NCBI GenBank assembly: GCA_014825775.1
Contig: MVAQ01000058.1
Location: 1 to 64,000, forward strand
Direction of reading: 5' to 3'
DNA: 64,000 bases
From: Krasilnikovozyma curviuscula
Lineage: Eukaryota > Basidiomycota > Tremellomycetes > Cystofilobasidiales > Mrakiaceae
The notes below the pieces were generated by a model. That model was given only the letters and a program-made list of their open reading frames with translations, ran no database searches and was not told the DNA's origin. Below, piece by piece: positions 35,753 to 47,472 of the stretch (positions are counted from its first letter, which is position 1; every line of letters begins with the position of its first letter). A program made the position numbers and the translations under genes.

Positions 35753-35959
35753 GGGGAGAATAGAGATTGGGTTTAGGTTAAGGCAGGGGTGTTTGTTTTG
35801 ATCCTTGAGTTGTATGAGATGGTGGGTTGAGGGAATTGGCGAAGTGGGGCAAAGGCTCCTTTTATACTGCAGCGCCTGGTCAGAAGACCTTCCGCCGAGG
35901 TCGCGATGATTCCGCTTTGACACGGAGAACAAACAAACACAGCCTCATATTCACACTGG

Positions 35960-36020
35960 GAAAATGACATTCAATATCCTCTGTGCATCCAGATCATCCA
36001 GAGGATTGAATGTCATTTTC
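35960..36020. repeat. Near-perfect 22-24 bp inverted repeat
   Basis: Left arm 35960-35983 begins GAAAATGACATTCAAT. Right arm 35999-36020 ends ATTGAATGTCATTTTC. The loop is 15 nt. The arms pair almost completely; the left arm has about two extra bases. Confidence 0.85.
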
Positions 36021-36036
36021 GTATGTTTTCTCTCGT

Positions 36037-36061
36037 GGGGACGGTGCTCGCCACCGTCCCC
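36037..36061. repeat. Perfect 10-bp GC-rich hairpin
   Basis: GGGGACGGTG (36037-36046), 5-nt loop CTCGC, CACCGTCCCC (36052-36061), followed by CTTGTTTTC. It looks like a stable RNA stem or terminator. A weaker 5-bp stem (CCCTG/CAGGG, 36082-36098) follows. Confidence 0.85.
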
Positions 36062-36300
36062 CTTGTTTTCGAATAGAAACTCCCTGGACAGCACAGGGCA
36101 CCTTCAGCTGTAATCTTCCATCCAATGCAGGTGTTTTGATCCCCAGCAAGGCGAGTGGGAAAATTGCTCCGTAATAGTCGCATGAGGCGCAACTCGAAAG
36201 AAATCCAAACCTGTCTTGCTTCCAAGCAACGACTGAAGACCTAAGGAGCTGTGGTTATCTGTGAGAGAGATAGCACAGTCGTCCAACCCCCTCTTCCATC

Positions 36301-38648
36301 ATGTCGACCAGCTTCGAGAGCAAGCTGCACAAGGCTTGCTTGGGTGGTCCAAACCAGGTCAGTTCATCCAACCCTTCAAGCTATCCAATGCTTCTCTTTG
36401 GCTGATTCCCCACTTGAAAACTCTTTCTTGCCTTTGGATGAATATCAGACTGTCTCTCAGGATGACTTGAAAAAGGCCTTCCCCAATGTAGACACTAAAG
36501 ATCTCATGAGCGCCCTTAACAAGTTGTTGAAGAAGGTAGGCGCCCTCCTCCTGACCAAAATTTTGACTCGACAGGTTTCTCGGATCTAACCCTATATCTT
36601 TTCTCTCGTGGTCCAATTTAGAACTTCCTCAGGGTCATTCAAGGAGCTACAAAAGATGGGAAAGCAAGCCTCAGGTACCAAGCTGTCACCAAGGATGAAG
36701 CGAAGAGGTGTGTGTTCAGCTTCTGCTGCTCCGTTCAGCTCTGTTTTCTCTAGACCTGGCGCTGATTATCCCCTCCATTGTATGTGTGCCTTCTACAGAT
36801 TGTCTGATATGGAAGAAGATGAAGCGATGGTATACAATCTGATCCAGGAAGCAGGCAACGAAGGTATCTGGACGAAAATCATTAAGAACCGAACCAATCT
36901 GCATCAGACCATCATCACCAAGGTTCTCAAGGTCCTGGAGAGTAAAAATCATGTCAAGGCCGTCAAGAGCGTCAAGGTGCGTTCATTCCATTCGTTCTTG
37001 GTTGCTTTGCTCGTTGTTTGGCGCCTTCTCAACGGCTACCACCACGCAATGCTTTGTTCACTGACAAAGATTTCCAAATTCCTTATTCATTGCTGATTAT
37101 TGCAACAGTATCCAACAAGGAAGCTGTATATGCTCTTTGACTTGACACCAAGCGTCGAGATCACTGGAGGTCCCTGGTTCACCGACAACGAGCTCGATAC
37201 CGAGTTCATCAACACGCTCCGCCAAGCCTGTTTAAAATTCATCAGGGAACGAGTAAGTGAGACTTTTCTGCTCTGTTTCATTCCGTTTTGATCGTTTGCG
37301 CACCCGTCTCTTCTCCTACACAATACTGACACAGCCCTCTCACTTCTTTTCTCGACACTCTACTCCCAATCATGACTTGAAAACAAAAACAACAGTCATT
37401 TCCGAAACCCAGTAAACATAATTCCTCCACTGCCCTCTTCTCGACGTCGCACGCCGCATATTACGCAACCTCGTCCCAGATCCTCGTCTGGCTCAAAAAG
37501 TCTGGAATCACGGGCACTGACTTACTCCCTGAACACGTTGAACAGCTCTTAGAGACGCTCGTTTACGATGGTGAGATTGAGAAGCTCCCCGCTGTCTCCG
37601 CGGTCACCTTTGGATACGGTGACAAGAAGAGGAAATTCGCAGAGAGTGACGACGAGGAGGAGGAGAGGCGAAGGAAAAAAAGAAAAAAGGAAAAGAAGGA
37701 GAAGGAGAGGGAGAAGAAGAGGAAAGCAGCGAAAGAGAAGGCAAGGAAGAAAAAGAAGAAGCAGGCAAAAAGGGACTCGGACGACAGTGAGGACGATGCC
37801 AGCGATGCTGCGAGTGGAAGTGGGAGTGACGATGATTCAGAGGATGACAGCGACTCGAAATCATCAAAGTGAGCGATCCTTAGCATTTCGTTTCTCACAA
37901 TCTTTTCTCTTCATTTGCTTGCGAGCCTGCTTCTGATACTCTATTCCTTGTGTTTCTCGTTCATTTTGACCGCACCTTTCCTGGTACTTCTCTTCAACCA
38001 TTCGCCACTCACCTATAAGATCCAAATCCAAATCTAAATCGAAATCCAAATCCAAGAAATCAAAACGTTCACGAAGAGATTCCGACTCGTCTGACGCCTC
38101 CACTGTCGCTTCCTCCTCCAGCGACGATTCCTCAGGCGACTCTGACTCAGATTCAGACGATTCAGAAGATTCCGACAGAAAATCGCGCTCATCTTCCAAG
38201 TCAAAGAAGTCGGGCTTCAAAAGGATGGAAATCGAAGTTGACGAGGAAGAGAATGGAAAGGGCGGTGGTGGAATTGATGATTATGATGGCATAATGGAGG
38301 GCGGGAACATGGTTTATAGGGCCATTAGACACGAGAAGGTCAACCTTGGGTCAGTCCTTCTCCATCTGTTCTGCGGGGCGTTCGCGCCAACCTGGTTCTT
38401 GCTGACTTTCGGCTCATCGCTTTTGACATTCTAGATGGACTCAAGCACCCTGCGGTCGTTGTCCACAGTTTATTTTCTGTAAAGAAGGTGGCCCTGTTGA
38501 ACCTGACGGATGTCTCTGTAAGTCCTCCCTCCGTGGAGACCATCCTCTCTTGCCTTACTACTTGCTCTGTGTTTTGTTTCTGACCACAAAAATCATCCTC
38601 TTATTCCTAGACTTCGAAAGATGGCTCGAACAGACTCTAGACTTCTGA
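36301..38648 (+). CDS. RPC34: RNA polymerase III subunit RPC34 (RPC6/RPC39)
   Basis: Pol III-specific winged-helix subunit that opens promoter DNA and contacts TFIIIB. ATG at 36301 (MSTSFESKLHKACLGGPNQ). WH1 contains KDLMSALNKLLKKNFLRV; WH2 contains NEGIWTKIIKNRTNLHQT and KVLKVLESKNHVKAVKSVK; then KLYMLFDLTPSVEITGGPWF. After the third winged helix (PEHVEQLLETLVYDGEIEKL) comes an unusually long Lys/Arg/Glu-rich then Ser/Asp-rich insert (about 37610-38250). The conserved C-terminus follows: YRAIRHEKVNLGWTQAPCGR and CKEGGPVEPDGCLYFERWL. Its four cysteines match the family's cubane [4Fe-4S] motif. TGA at 38646-38648. About nine introns. Confidence 0.93.
38021..38056 (+). repeat. Six-copy TCNAAR hexamer repeat in RPC34
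   Basis: Six tandem hexamers of the TCCAAA type encode Ser-Lys repeats at the start of an exon inside the RPC34 low-complexity insert. Likely prone to length variation. Confidence 0.85.
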
Positions 38649-39176
38649 GAGACCTGAGGACCATAGCTAGACTGTAGCTGAATGAACATGACGGTCCTTT
38701 GAGTACATATACAATGCACGTTCCCTCGGTTTCTCGCATGGACTGCTTTGCAACTGCTCCAATGAATAATGAACGTATACCACGTATACGGAACCCTCTG
38801 CTTTCCATTACCGGCTGTCTCGCGGACACTAGGGACCGAATTGCAAGAAGAAATGGAATCAATCCTATGGGAAAACTGAAGCGGAAAAAATATCGAAAAA
38901 GCTGCTATTTCATGTCAAGAGCAAGCATCATCCGAGAGTACAAGAACAAACGAAAAAGGGATAAGGTGGGGTATGATCGCGACCTAAACATCAAGCGATA
39001 GTGACAGAAAAGAGGAAAAAAAGAAAAACAAGAAGAAGAAACCCGAAAATTCAAGAAATCAACCAGGATTATGAAAGTCGTGTCATCGGTATTGTTTCAG
39101 AAGCAGAGATGGTTTTTTATTGCTGAAGATCGTTTCCGGAATGTCTTGCGAGATAAGATCCAGTAGGTGCAGGCGT
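38649..39176. other. Convergent intergenic region
   Basis: 528 nt between RPC34 and the LysM gene, which converge. It contains purine-rich sequence (A/G runs near 39000-39050) and short ORFs without recognisable content. Probably 3' UTRs. Confidence 0.4.
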
Positions 39177-40702
39177 TTAGTCGCAGAATGGGAGGGAATC
39201 GTAGTTGCTCTAGATGACCAACAGAAGTGTTCAAAGTCAGACACGGGCCACCATAGAGAAGAAAGTCAAAAGGGAGTTAAGGACGTACGGCGACAGCCAA
39301 GTAACTTGGAGCAGTGGCTGAGGCGACTGTGACGACTTCAGGGTAGTTGTAAGCAGTGGTGGAGACACATAGAACTTCACCAGTGTAGATGTTGGAGCAA
39401 GTTGCATCAATCTAATATTCGACGCAATCAGGATTCCGTAGAGGGGGGCCGTGTCGATGGGCGCAAATTCAACAAAACGCGTCAGAATTGGGTAACGAAT
39501 GTACACGCAAAAAGGGGGCGGAGGTGAGGAACACTTACGTTGGGATTGTTCTGGTACAAAATAGTGCTGTTGAGGGAGTATGACGAGATAACAGAATCAC
39601 AAGTACTGTGGTTTGAAGGCACAACAAACCGTCAGTCTTCCCAAATTTTCGACCAAACACAGCGAAATGAAGAGCACGCGCGATCTTGGCACCCCGGCCG
39701 CCAACAAAGCTAAAAGGTGACTCACTCTCCAGACTTGACGACGTAGACGCTCGTACAATCAATACCTGCCCAGCCGAGACAGAGGTCCTGGCCAATGGAG
39801 AGATTCGAGCAGGCGTCGTCGACGGCGTTGTTGCTTATTGCGAGCTGGAAGGTTGAGACAGAGTTGGCTTTGGCTACATTGTTGAGGTTCGTAAGATGAT
39901 GAGTTGGAGGGTATCAGAAGTAGTTGTAGAGTTATTATAGAGGAGGATGAAAGTCAGGTCAGTTTCCAAGCAAGTATTTTTAGGATTGCTCTGCAGAAAC
40001 ACAGAGGAGCGACGCCGTTCACCAGCTCATTTGGAACACCAATACCATGCAAAGAATAGAGCCAGCTCTCTATACGAGCAGCTCAAACCCACACACGAGG
40101 AACGGGGTATCTTTTCGCTCACAAGGTCGAAAGGTCAAACACGACCCCTGTTTCCAAACTAATGATCAGGCGCGCGCGCATCCTTTTGCCCACGCAGGCC
40201 CCCCTTTTTTCCAGTCCTACCTGCCGCCCTTCCTACAGACCATTCACATAGCCTCATCTACAACTTGAGTCACGTCGAGGCGATTTATATACTCTCGTGT
40301 CTCCACTCGAGAGCAAGCTAGGCGCAACTCTGTTTCCTTTTCGCCCAGAGTACCAAGCAATAGCCAAAACGCTCTCCCTCTTCAACGACGAAATGGAGTG
40401 ACATGACACAGACTTACAGATTCCATCACAGACATCGCCAGCTACGACGGTGTAGTTTCTCGAGCATCCTGCGTAAGCGACTGAGTTTCGAGGATTTTTA
40501 AGGGCGTTTTGTGTCCAAAAAGGGGTTTCCATCAAAGGCAGCGAGAGAGGTATTGCGTGTTAAAAGAGGTATAGAGCAGCATCAGGACAGTGCACGTCAC
40601 AGAAATAGAAGATATGAACCGGAAAGAAGTAGGGATGGGAAGAGACTTACGTGAGAGGAACGAAAGGGCTGAAATGGACTTGAGGAAAGTTGAGGTCAAC
40701 AT
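39177..40702 (-). CDS. Secreted protein with two LysM domains
   Basis: Predicted secreted LysM protein; such domains bind chitin or related glycans. ATG at 40702; exon 1 encodes the signal peptide MLTSTFLKSISALSFLSLAYA, split by an intron. LysM 1: CSRNYTVVAGDVCDGI joined across a 544-nt intron (39874-40417) to SVSTFQLAISNNAVDDACSN and LSIGQDLCLGW. LysM 2: CTSVYVVKSGDTCDSVIS, TILYQNNPNIDATCSN and IYTGEVLCVS. A last short exon gives SNYDSLPFCD and TAA at 39177-39179. About 170 residues, Cys-rich, with no membrane anchor seen. In pathogenic fungi LysM proteins can shield chitin from host receptors; here only chitin or glycan binding is implied. The final acceptor is chosen because it gives a typical Cys-containing end. 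Confidence 0.8.
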
Positions 40703-41162
40703 TTTTAGAACTTTGGCTAGCTTGGGCGAGAAAAGAAGTGTTGTTTCAGCTGGTGTAGAGCTGAGGCTGGTGAGTTGTTCTAAACGAAGGTGTTGGCAGG
40801 TCAAGAAGAAAAGGAGAGAAGTAGAGAGGGAGAAAGAAGAAAGGGGATTTGCTTGATGGTCGCAGCCAAACAAAGGAGGGCGCCTCGAGCGTTACTTTCC
40901 TTCCGTTCGCCACACAAATCGCAAGTCTGTGCCCCATTGGCTTCACGATAAAGTCTACTTGCTTGCAGACAATGTATATATTTTGTATAGCTTTTGAAAT
41001 AGAACGGACGGTGCACTCGTTGTTATTGAAGATAAACGACGTCATCAAAGGCTCGTTGCGCTCTGCTTTTCCTTGTCCACGAAAGCGGGCTCTTAACTGA
41101 GACTACTTTCTGCTGAGAGACCTGAGAGGGGTGTGTATTACATAGAGTCCATTGGTGAAATT
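40703..41162. other. Intergenic: LysM gene promoter
   Basis: 460 nt between minus-strand genes. It holds the LysM promoter and the 3' UTR of the DUF423 gene. No other feature is seen. Confidence 0.4.
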
Positions 41163-41927
41163 TTACAGCGCAAGGAGAACATATCTGCGTAAGTACAAGA
41201 AGGTTTCCAAAGATTCCACGGAGGAAAACAAGCGATGGTCAGTGAGAAGTTAAATCGACCCAAAACAACAGAGGATCTTTTACCCTCCAATCATAATTCT
41301 ACACGTATCCAGTCAAAATCGGGACAACATCGGTCAGTCAATCACGACTTGTTTCCAGCTCGCAACATGAGCTTGACCCAAAAAGGAACTAGACAAACTC
41401 ACAGTCCACCAAGAGGAGTTGTCGGGCCTAGAGATCTGAATCTGATGGCATACAGGATCAATAAGATCAAAAAGTGAGTAAGACTAGAATCAAAGTATCC
41501 AGAGCGGAAGGTGTACGCAACACCTTCCCTTCGACCTCATCGTGCTCAACAACTAATGGTAGGCTTAAAACTCACCGGTCTCTATCCAGTACTAGGGCTA
41601 CAATAGAACCACTGAAGACGGCCGTCCCTGCCGTGATGAGCCTGGCGGCATACTTCGAGCTCCCAAACCTCGGGTGCAGCGACACAGCGAGCAGTGCGAG
41701 CCCGTTGTAGATGGCATACTGCGATGCTGTCGACCATGATGACAGCTGGGAGGCCGTGATGTTGGGTCGTGCTTTCAAGCCGTGGGAACCAAAGGCGCCT
41801 GCGACGATCCCGGAGGCCGTCAGGATGGAACCTGCTCGCCAGATGGAAGAAGGGGTCGCTAGGAAGGCTTGCTGCACAGGAGATCAGCAGTGAACGCTAG
41901 AAGGAATTCAAGGGCTCGACACACCAT
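41163..41927 (-). CDS. DUF423 / TMEM256 (YgdD) family small membrane protein
   Basis: Small multi-pass membrane protein of unknown function, conserved from bacteria (YgdD) to animals (TMEM256). The only coding content of exon 1 is the ATG at 41927-41925, followed at once by GTGTGT. Exon 2 continues QAFLATPSSIWRAGSILTAS, then GIVAGAFGSHGLKARPN (family motif AGAFGSHGLK), ASQYAIYNGLALLAVSLHP and GTAVFSGSIVALVLDRDR. A third exon gives FRSLGPTTPLGGL, a fourth IMIGG, and the last YVLLAL with TAA at 41163-41165. About 130 residues, four hydrophobic segments, as in the family. The small 3' exons are modelled from splice signals and the conserved GG-x5-L ending. Confidence 0.75.
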
Positions 41928-42389
41928 TTTATGTTAGGTAAGGGATGGTGACTCTCAGAAGTATCCTCTGTAAGAGGGGGAAGGCCAGAAGATTGACAGA
42001 AAATTGATTTTTCTCCTCCCTTTCACCATAATATGAGATCGGGCTAGCACCCGATGTTGTGCTTGTATTGCTTGTTCGCAATGCTGCACTGTCCCCTGCG
42101 AGCATGAATTCGTCACATTTGCAGAGTCGTCGCTCCAGAGCCCTTTCCACAAAATAAGAGACGCGCCTATATCTCAATCTGAGATATGCTCTCTTCTATT
42201 CCAGACTTTACGTTTGCAATCCACAATAAATAAATAATAACAATAAAACCTTTGACAAAGAGAAACAATCGTTCCGTTACGCGAAGTTGATTTTGGGGAA
42301 AACGCGCCGACCAGCTTTTCTGGCCTCGAACCCACACCTAACACCAGAGAAACCACCCTCGGCGACTGCTTCAACAGCTTCACTTGGCT
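41928..42389. other. Divergent promoter: DUF423 gene and DNA2
   Basis: 462 nt shared upstream region. A short palindrome (ATATCTCA/TGAGATAT) lies near 42168-42186. No ORF of interest. Confidence 0.4.
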
Positions 42390-45300
42390 ATGGCTTCCAA
42401 AAAGCATAGGCAAGAGGAAGATGAATTCATGGCCTCCTTGCTCAACGGCCTCGACGACGACGCCTTCTCCTACGAGGCCACTCCTAGGAAGTCAGTCAAG
42501 AAAATCAAGAGAGAAAGAGATCTGACACCCGTAGTTGGACCCTCGTGCGTTCAAGGCACTCCAAAGAAGTCATTGAAGAAATCAGCATCGAAGATCCCCT
42601 TCTCACCGTCTAGAAACGGCAACCAGAAGCTTGGTAACAAGACGACACCTCTCACATCTTCGAAACGCCTCCCATTTTCGCCTGTGCGCCTGCCTAAACA
42701 GTCACAAAACATACAGCAAGAGGACTACTCGAATCTCTTGAGCGACCTGGCCGGCTTCTCTGACGACTGGGCTCCCTCCGACGACGAAAAAGTGGTCTGT
42801 AGCAGCACCAAGAGGAAGCTCCTCCTGGAGAACCCGTCACCGACAACAGCTCCCAGAGGATGGGAATCTAGACGGTGGGGTAGGTTCAAAGTTGAAGAAG
42901 TTATTGAGGATGATGAAGGTGATTCGAATGGCTGGGATATGTCAAAAGTAGGTCTCTCCACCAACTGTTTCATCCAGTTCGCCCAGTCTGATGCCTTGCA
43001 ACTGCCTTCCCTAAGAAACTGCGCGTCTCGCGAATCAACTTGCATGCTCAGTCTTCAGTATGTGATGGGTCGATCATCAAGTCTAACAATCAGATCCGCG
43101 AAGAATGGCTTGATGTTATCCTACGCGACGAGTCAACGACCCTTCCAATCAATCCTGGCGACATCGTCAACATCATCTCGCCATTGCTCCCCAAACCAAC
43201 ATCACTACTATCAACAGATAAATCACCTACCGCACCTTCGTCACAAAGCTCTGTAACCCAGCAGTGCACATCTGGTAAAATCTATGTCGACCCGCAATTA
43301 TCAATCTCAGCCCCGACCCAACCGATTGAAATCTCATTGCGCCACCCGCTCAACCACCTTATCCTCCACCCAGACACGCTACTCTCATCTACTACTATAT
43401 CCGGTTCGCTCTCGTGCACCCGAAAGGCGATCCTTCAGTCACTTATGCGGTCGAGCGGGTCCTCGAATCAGTTCCTCATTTATGGCAACGTCCTCCATGC
43501 TTCGCTGCAGGACCTCCTACAAGAGCCCGAGCCGGACTTCTCGAGTAACCATATCAAAAAAGTTGTGGAGAGAAACTTGAAGGATGACCAGGTCAGAGGC
43601 GACGTTTGGTCTGCCGGACTGAATGAGGAAGTTGTCAGAAGCGAGGTGGTTGCGAAGGCGCAGAAGAGCCTTGGGGCGCTAGCTGAACGGTTTCTTGGTG
43701 CAACGGGCAATCCATCTGTAAGTGACTTGATTCCACTCATCCTATCCGCTTTATGTCATTCACCATGTCTATCGAATGGTTGATAGGACGACGCAACGCT
43801 TCACAATTCGCTCGACAGACTGCGTATCCGCGGCATCCACGACGTCGAAGAGGACATCTCCTCCCCAATCTGGGGCATCAAGGGTAAAATCGACCTCAGT
43901 GTTCAGGTCAGCATCGAGCCCGGTAAATCAAAATCTGGCATGCCGTCGTCAAAGAGCTCCTTCGAGGGGAAGGAGTGGACCATGCCGATGGAGATCAAAA
44001 CTGGTAGAAGTATTAGTGTTATGCAGCACCGAGCTCAGACGATGTTATACACTTTGCTGATGGAAAATCGATACTGTACGTTTTCATTCGTTCACCAGGA
44101 CCTTCAACGATCATCGTACTGACTTTCCTGCCCTTGACATCGACTCGTAAAGCCACACCTGTTCCAGCCGGCCTGTTATACTACACTCAACAAGACCTCA
44201 TCACAGAAGTGAAAGCTAACAAAAACGAAGTCAGCAGTCTCATTAAAGGCCGCAACCGTGTGGCTGGATACATGGCCCGCAAACGAAAACCGTCTGCAAC
44301 GAATGCTGGAGAAAGAGAAATTGTTTCCATTGAGGGAGATTTGGACGCTGGGGTGCAGGAGGAAGAAAGGAGCTTCCTGCCCGAGATGATTGAGGACACG
44401 AAGGAGTGCGAGAGGTGCTACGCGCTCGACACGTGCATGCTTTACAGAAAAGTTGGTCTCCATTTGTTTTATTTCCCTCTTACGCGCCACCAATATCTAA
44501 CGAGCTGCTTGACTTTGTATCATTTCAACCAGACCGTGGAGAAGGTCGAAGATAACGACTCTCCTTTAGCTGACATCTACGCGGACAAGACGGCACACAT
44601 CACTCCGGCGCAAGCCGAATGGTTCAGAAGATGGGAGGAAGCTGTCACTCTGGAGGAAGAAGGAACTACTCGATTCCGAGCAGAAGTCTGGCGTATGGGA
44701 GCCGAGGAGCGAGAGGGTAAAGGAAGGTGAGTAACACGTTGACCTCGAGATTGTTGATTGGCGCGACTGATACTTTGTTGGGTCCTCTAGAGCTTTTGCC
44801 AACATGATCCTCAAGAAAGATGCTATCAATACAACTGATCTGGCTGATTCGAAGAAGAAAGCATACCGCCATCAACTCGTCTTTACCCGGAAATCTCTCA
44901 TCAACACTTCGGGTGCCTCCTCGACCAATATTGCGCTTCGACATTCTCTCTTGAATGGCTCGATGAACCTGGGAGATGCGGTCCTCATATCTATTGAGCC
45001 TGATCTCCTTGCCTTGGCCAGAGGGTGGATCCTTCAACTCACGACTGGAGAAATCGTCCTCGGTATGGATCAAAAGCTCAAACTCTCTGCGCTCGTCTCT
45101 CGACTGGGTAGGAAGGAAGAAGACGTCATCTTCCGGTTGGACAAGGATGAAGTCGCTGGAGGGATGGGTAAAATCCGAGAGAACCTTGCTCAGCTACTTC
45201 GACCTGAGCCGTCGCATCAGCGACTCCGAGAGCTGGTCGTAGATCTTGAGGAACCGCTGTTTGACGACGATTTGGCGCCTCAACCGTGTGAGATCCCAGC

Positions 45301-47185
45301 TGAAGTCAACCCCGATCAGTACAATGCCATGTTCAAAACTCTCACTGCTAAGGACTACGCTCTCATACTCGGAATGCCAGGGACAGGTAAAACGAGCACC
45401 GTCGTCGAGATCATCAAGGCGCTTGTAAAGAGAGGTAAAACTGTGCTCCTCACGAGTTATACACACTCTGCAGTCGACAACATCGTGGTTAAGCTGCACC
45501 AGAGAGCTTCGGATGTCAGAATTTTAAGACTAGGAAATAGCGATAAAGTGAGCCATGATCTTCGTGGTGAGATGGGCACTATCTCTTACCTCCTTTTTCA
45601 ACCTCTACAGGTTCACCCTGACGCTCAGCAGTTTACCTTGAGTGCCCTCTCGCCAGCTTCTAACCAAGAACAGCTGGAGAGTCGATTCATGCACCCGCAA
45701 GTTGTTGCTACCACAGCGCTCAGCATCGACCAGTGAGTGTCAAACGATTATTCACCCAGCCCAGCGCACTTTCAACTCACCTATCCCGTGACTTAGCCCT
45801 CTTTTCTCCCGACGACGATTCGACTACTGCATAGTAGATGAAGCTTCTCAAATCACTCTCCCGACTTGTCTTGGTCCACTCCGATTCGCAGACGCTTTCG
45901 TTCTCGTCGGAGATCACAACCAGCTCCCACCATTGGTCCGAAACAAGGAAGCGCGTCATGGCGGTCTCGACATCTCGCTCTTTCGCCTGCTCTCTGAGAA
46001 ACATCCACAAGCCGTAGTCGACCTCAGTTTCCAGTATAGAATGAATGAGGATATCATGAGCTTGAGCAACACTTTGGTGTATGGTGGTCGACTCCAGTGC
46101 GGGTCTGAGACTGTCGCTGCTCAAGAATTTCAGCTACCATCCATTGATGAAGCTGTGGCTGTACTGCACCATGGATCTGAGAAGAAGGAGGTCGACGAAG
46201 AGAAGCCAGAACCTTCTTGTAGTGGTGGCAGAGACTGCTGGTTGGCTCAGTTGCTGAACCCAAAGTGAGTATCTAGTATTGTTAATCTTCGTTGGCAATA
46301 TTTAATTACGAAGACTGACTGATCGTTGTTCGACTTACTTAGATGCAAAGTTGTCTTCGTCGACACCGACGCGATGCCATGTACAGATTCCAGAGTTGGC
46401 GATCTGGTGCAGAATGAAGGTGAAGGTCGACTTGTGCTACAGGTAAGTAGTGCTACAGTTAAAGATCCAGCTTCCGTCAGTAATGTCATTCTAATGCCTA
46501 TTTTCTGCATATAGATTATCAAGTCTCTGCTTCTCGCTGGCGCTTCACAGTCACAGATTGGAGTCCTTGCGTTGTATCGACAGCAGATCAAATTGCTTCA
46601 GAATCTGCTTTATAACGAGTCTGGGGTCGAGGTTCTCACAGCTGATAAATCTCAGGGAAGAGATAAAGATTGCATCATTATCTCTATGGTCAGGTCGAAC
46701 GAGTCTGGTTCTGTAAGTATTTATCTTATTTATTTATTTATTATGGCTATAGTCCAACTCACTAATGATCTAATGATCTACATCCTCATCCACAGATTGG
46801 AGACCTCCTCAAGGATTGGAGAAGAATAAATGTCTCTTTTACGAGAGCGAGATCAAAACTCATTATTATCGGTTCTCAATCTACACTCAAGAACGACAAC
46901 CTCTTCAAAACGTTCTTTGGGATGATGGGAATGAATAACTGGATCCTCAAACTGCCCCCCAAATCAGATCAGCTTCATCCGGACTATTTCAGGCTGCCAA
47001 AAGAGGTTACAGTCCCACTTGTTCTCACAGACAAAAGAGACTTCGCTGCCGCTCAGATCGACGCTGAGGCTCTACTGTCATCACCTCTCAAACCTTCTAA
47101 ATTGTCTGGGAAGACTTCTGGTATCAAGGAGGAGACCTTCCTTCGAGGGAAACCAATGTTGTGCGATATTGTCAATGGAATGTGA
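42390..47185 (+). CDS. DNA2: DNA replication nuclease/helicase Dna2
   Basis: Bifunctional nuclease-helicase that trims long Okazaki flaps and resects double-strand breaks. ATG at 42390 ([20 protein letters not shown]). Disordered N-terminus with [12 protein letters not shown]. The RecB-like nuclease has [14 protein letters not shown] (first Fe-S cysteine), [10 protein letters not shown], then [20 protein letters not shown] (PD-(D/E)xK core) and [12 protein letters not shown] (remaining C-x2-C-x5-C ligands). SF1 helicase motifs: [18 protein letters not shown] (I), [15 protein letters not shown] (II), [10 protein letters not shown] (III), [10 protein letters not shown] (IV), [20 protein letters not shown] (V) and [16 protein letters not shown] (VI). 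TGA at 47183-47185. About nine introns. All catalytic motifs are present; about 1,350 residues, close to yeast Dna2. Confidence 0.96.
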
Positions 47186-47472
47186 TGTACATAGAGTACT
47201 TTTTAGTTATCCGATGTTATTTTATTGTTTGATATGTCCAGGAAATGCTCTTCATCTATCTTAGCCAGCCGAAGATAGAAAATGAAGTGAAAGTCGCGTC
47301 GTCCGGTTTCCGAGGCGTCAGCAGTTTCAGTACAATCAAGTGGCAAAAATACCAGAGGACACCCTCTCCCAACAACAACTTGCTTTTTACGTGAGTGGAT
47401 GTATCCCATCCTTGCACTTCTCTCCTGATTCTGACCCATCTGGTCCCGTGTACATACATAGCTTCTATCAGG

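Larger units (their letters stand above)
35753..36300. other. Divergent promoter region with hairpin cluster
   Basis: 548 nt between the MoaD-like gene and RPC34, transcribed away from each other. It contains three successive inverted repeats between 35960 and 36098 (separate entries), then a non-coding stretch to the RPC34 ATG. Confidence 0.5.

Noticed and set aside
38021..38056. Regular short direct repeats resembling a CRISPR-like array
   Set aside because: These are contiguous coding hexamers without spacers in a eukaryotic gene.
37563..38220. Minus-strand Ser/Phe- and Glu-rich ORFs opposite RPC34
   Set aside because: They are the complement of the Lys/Glu and Ser/Asp repeats in RPC34.
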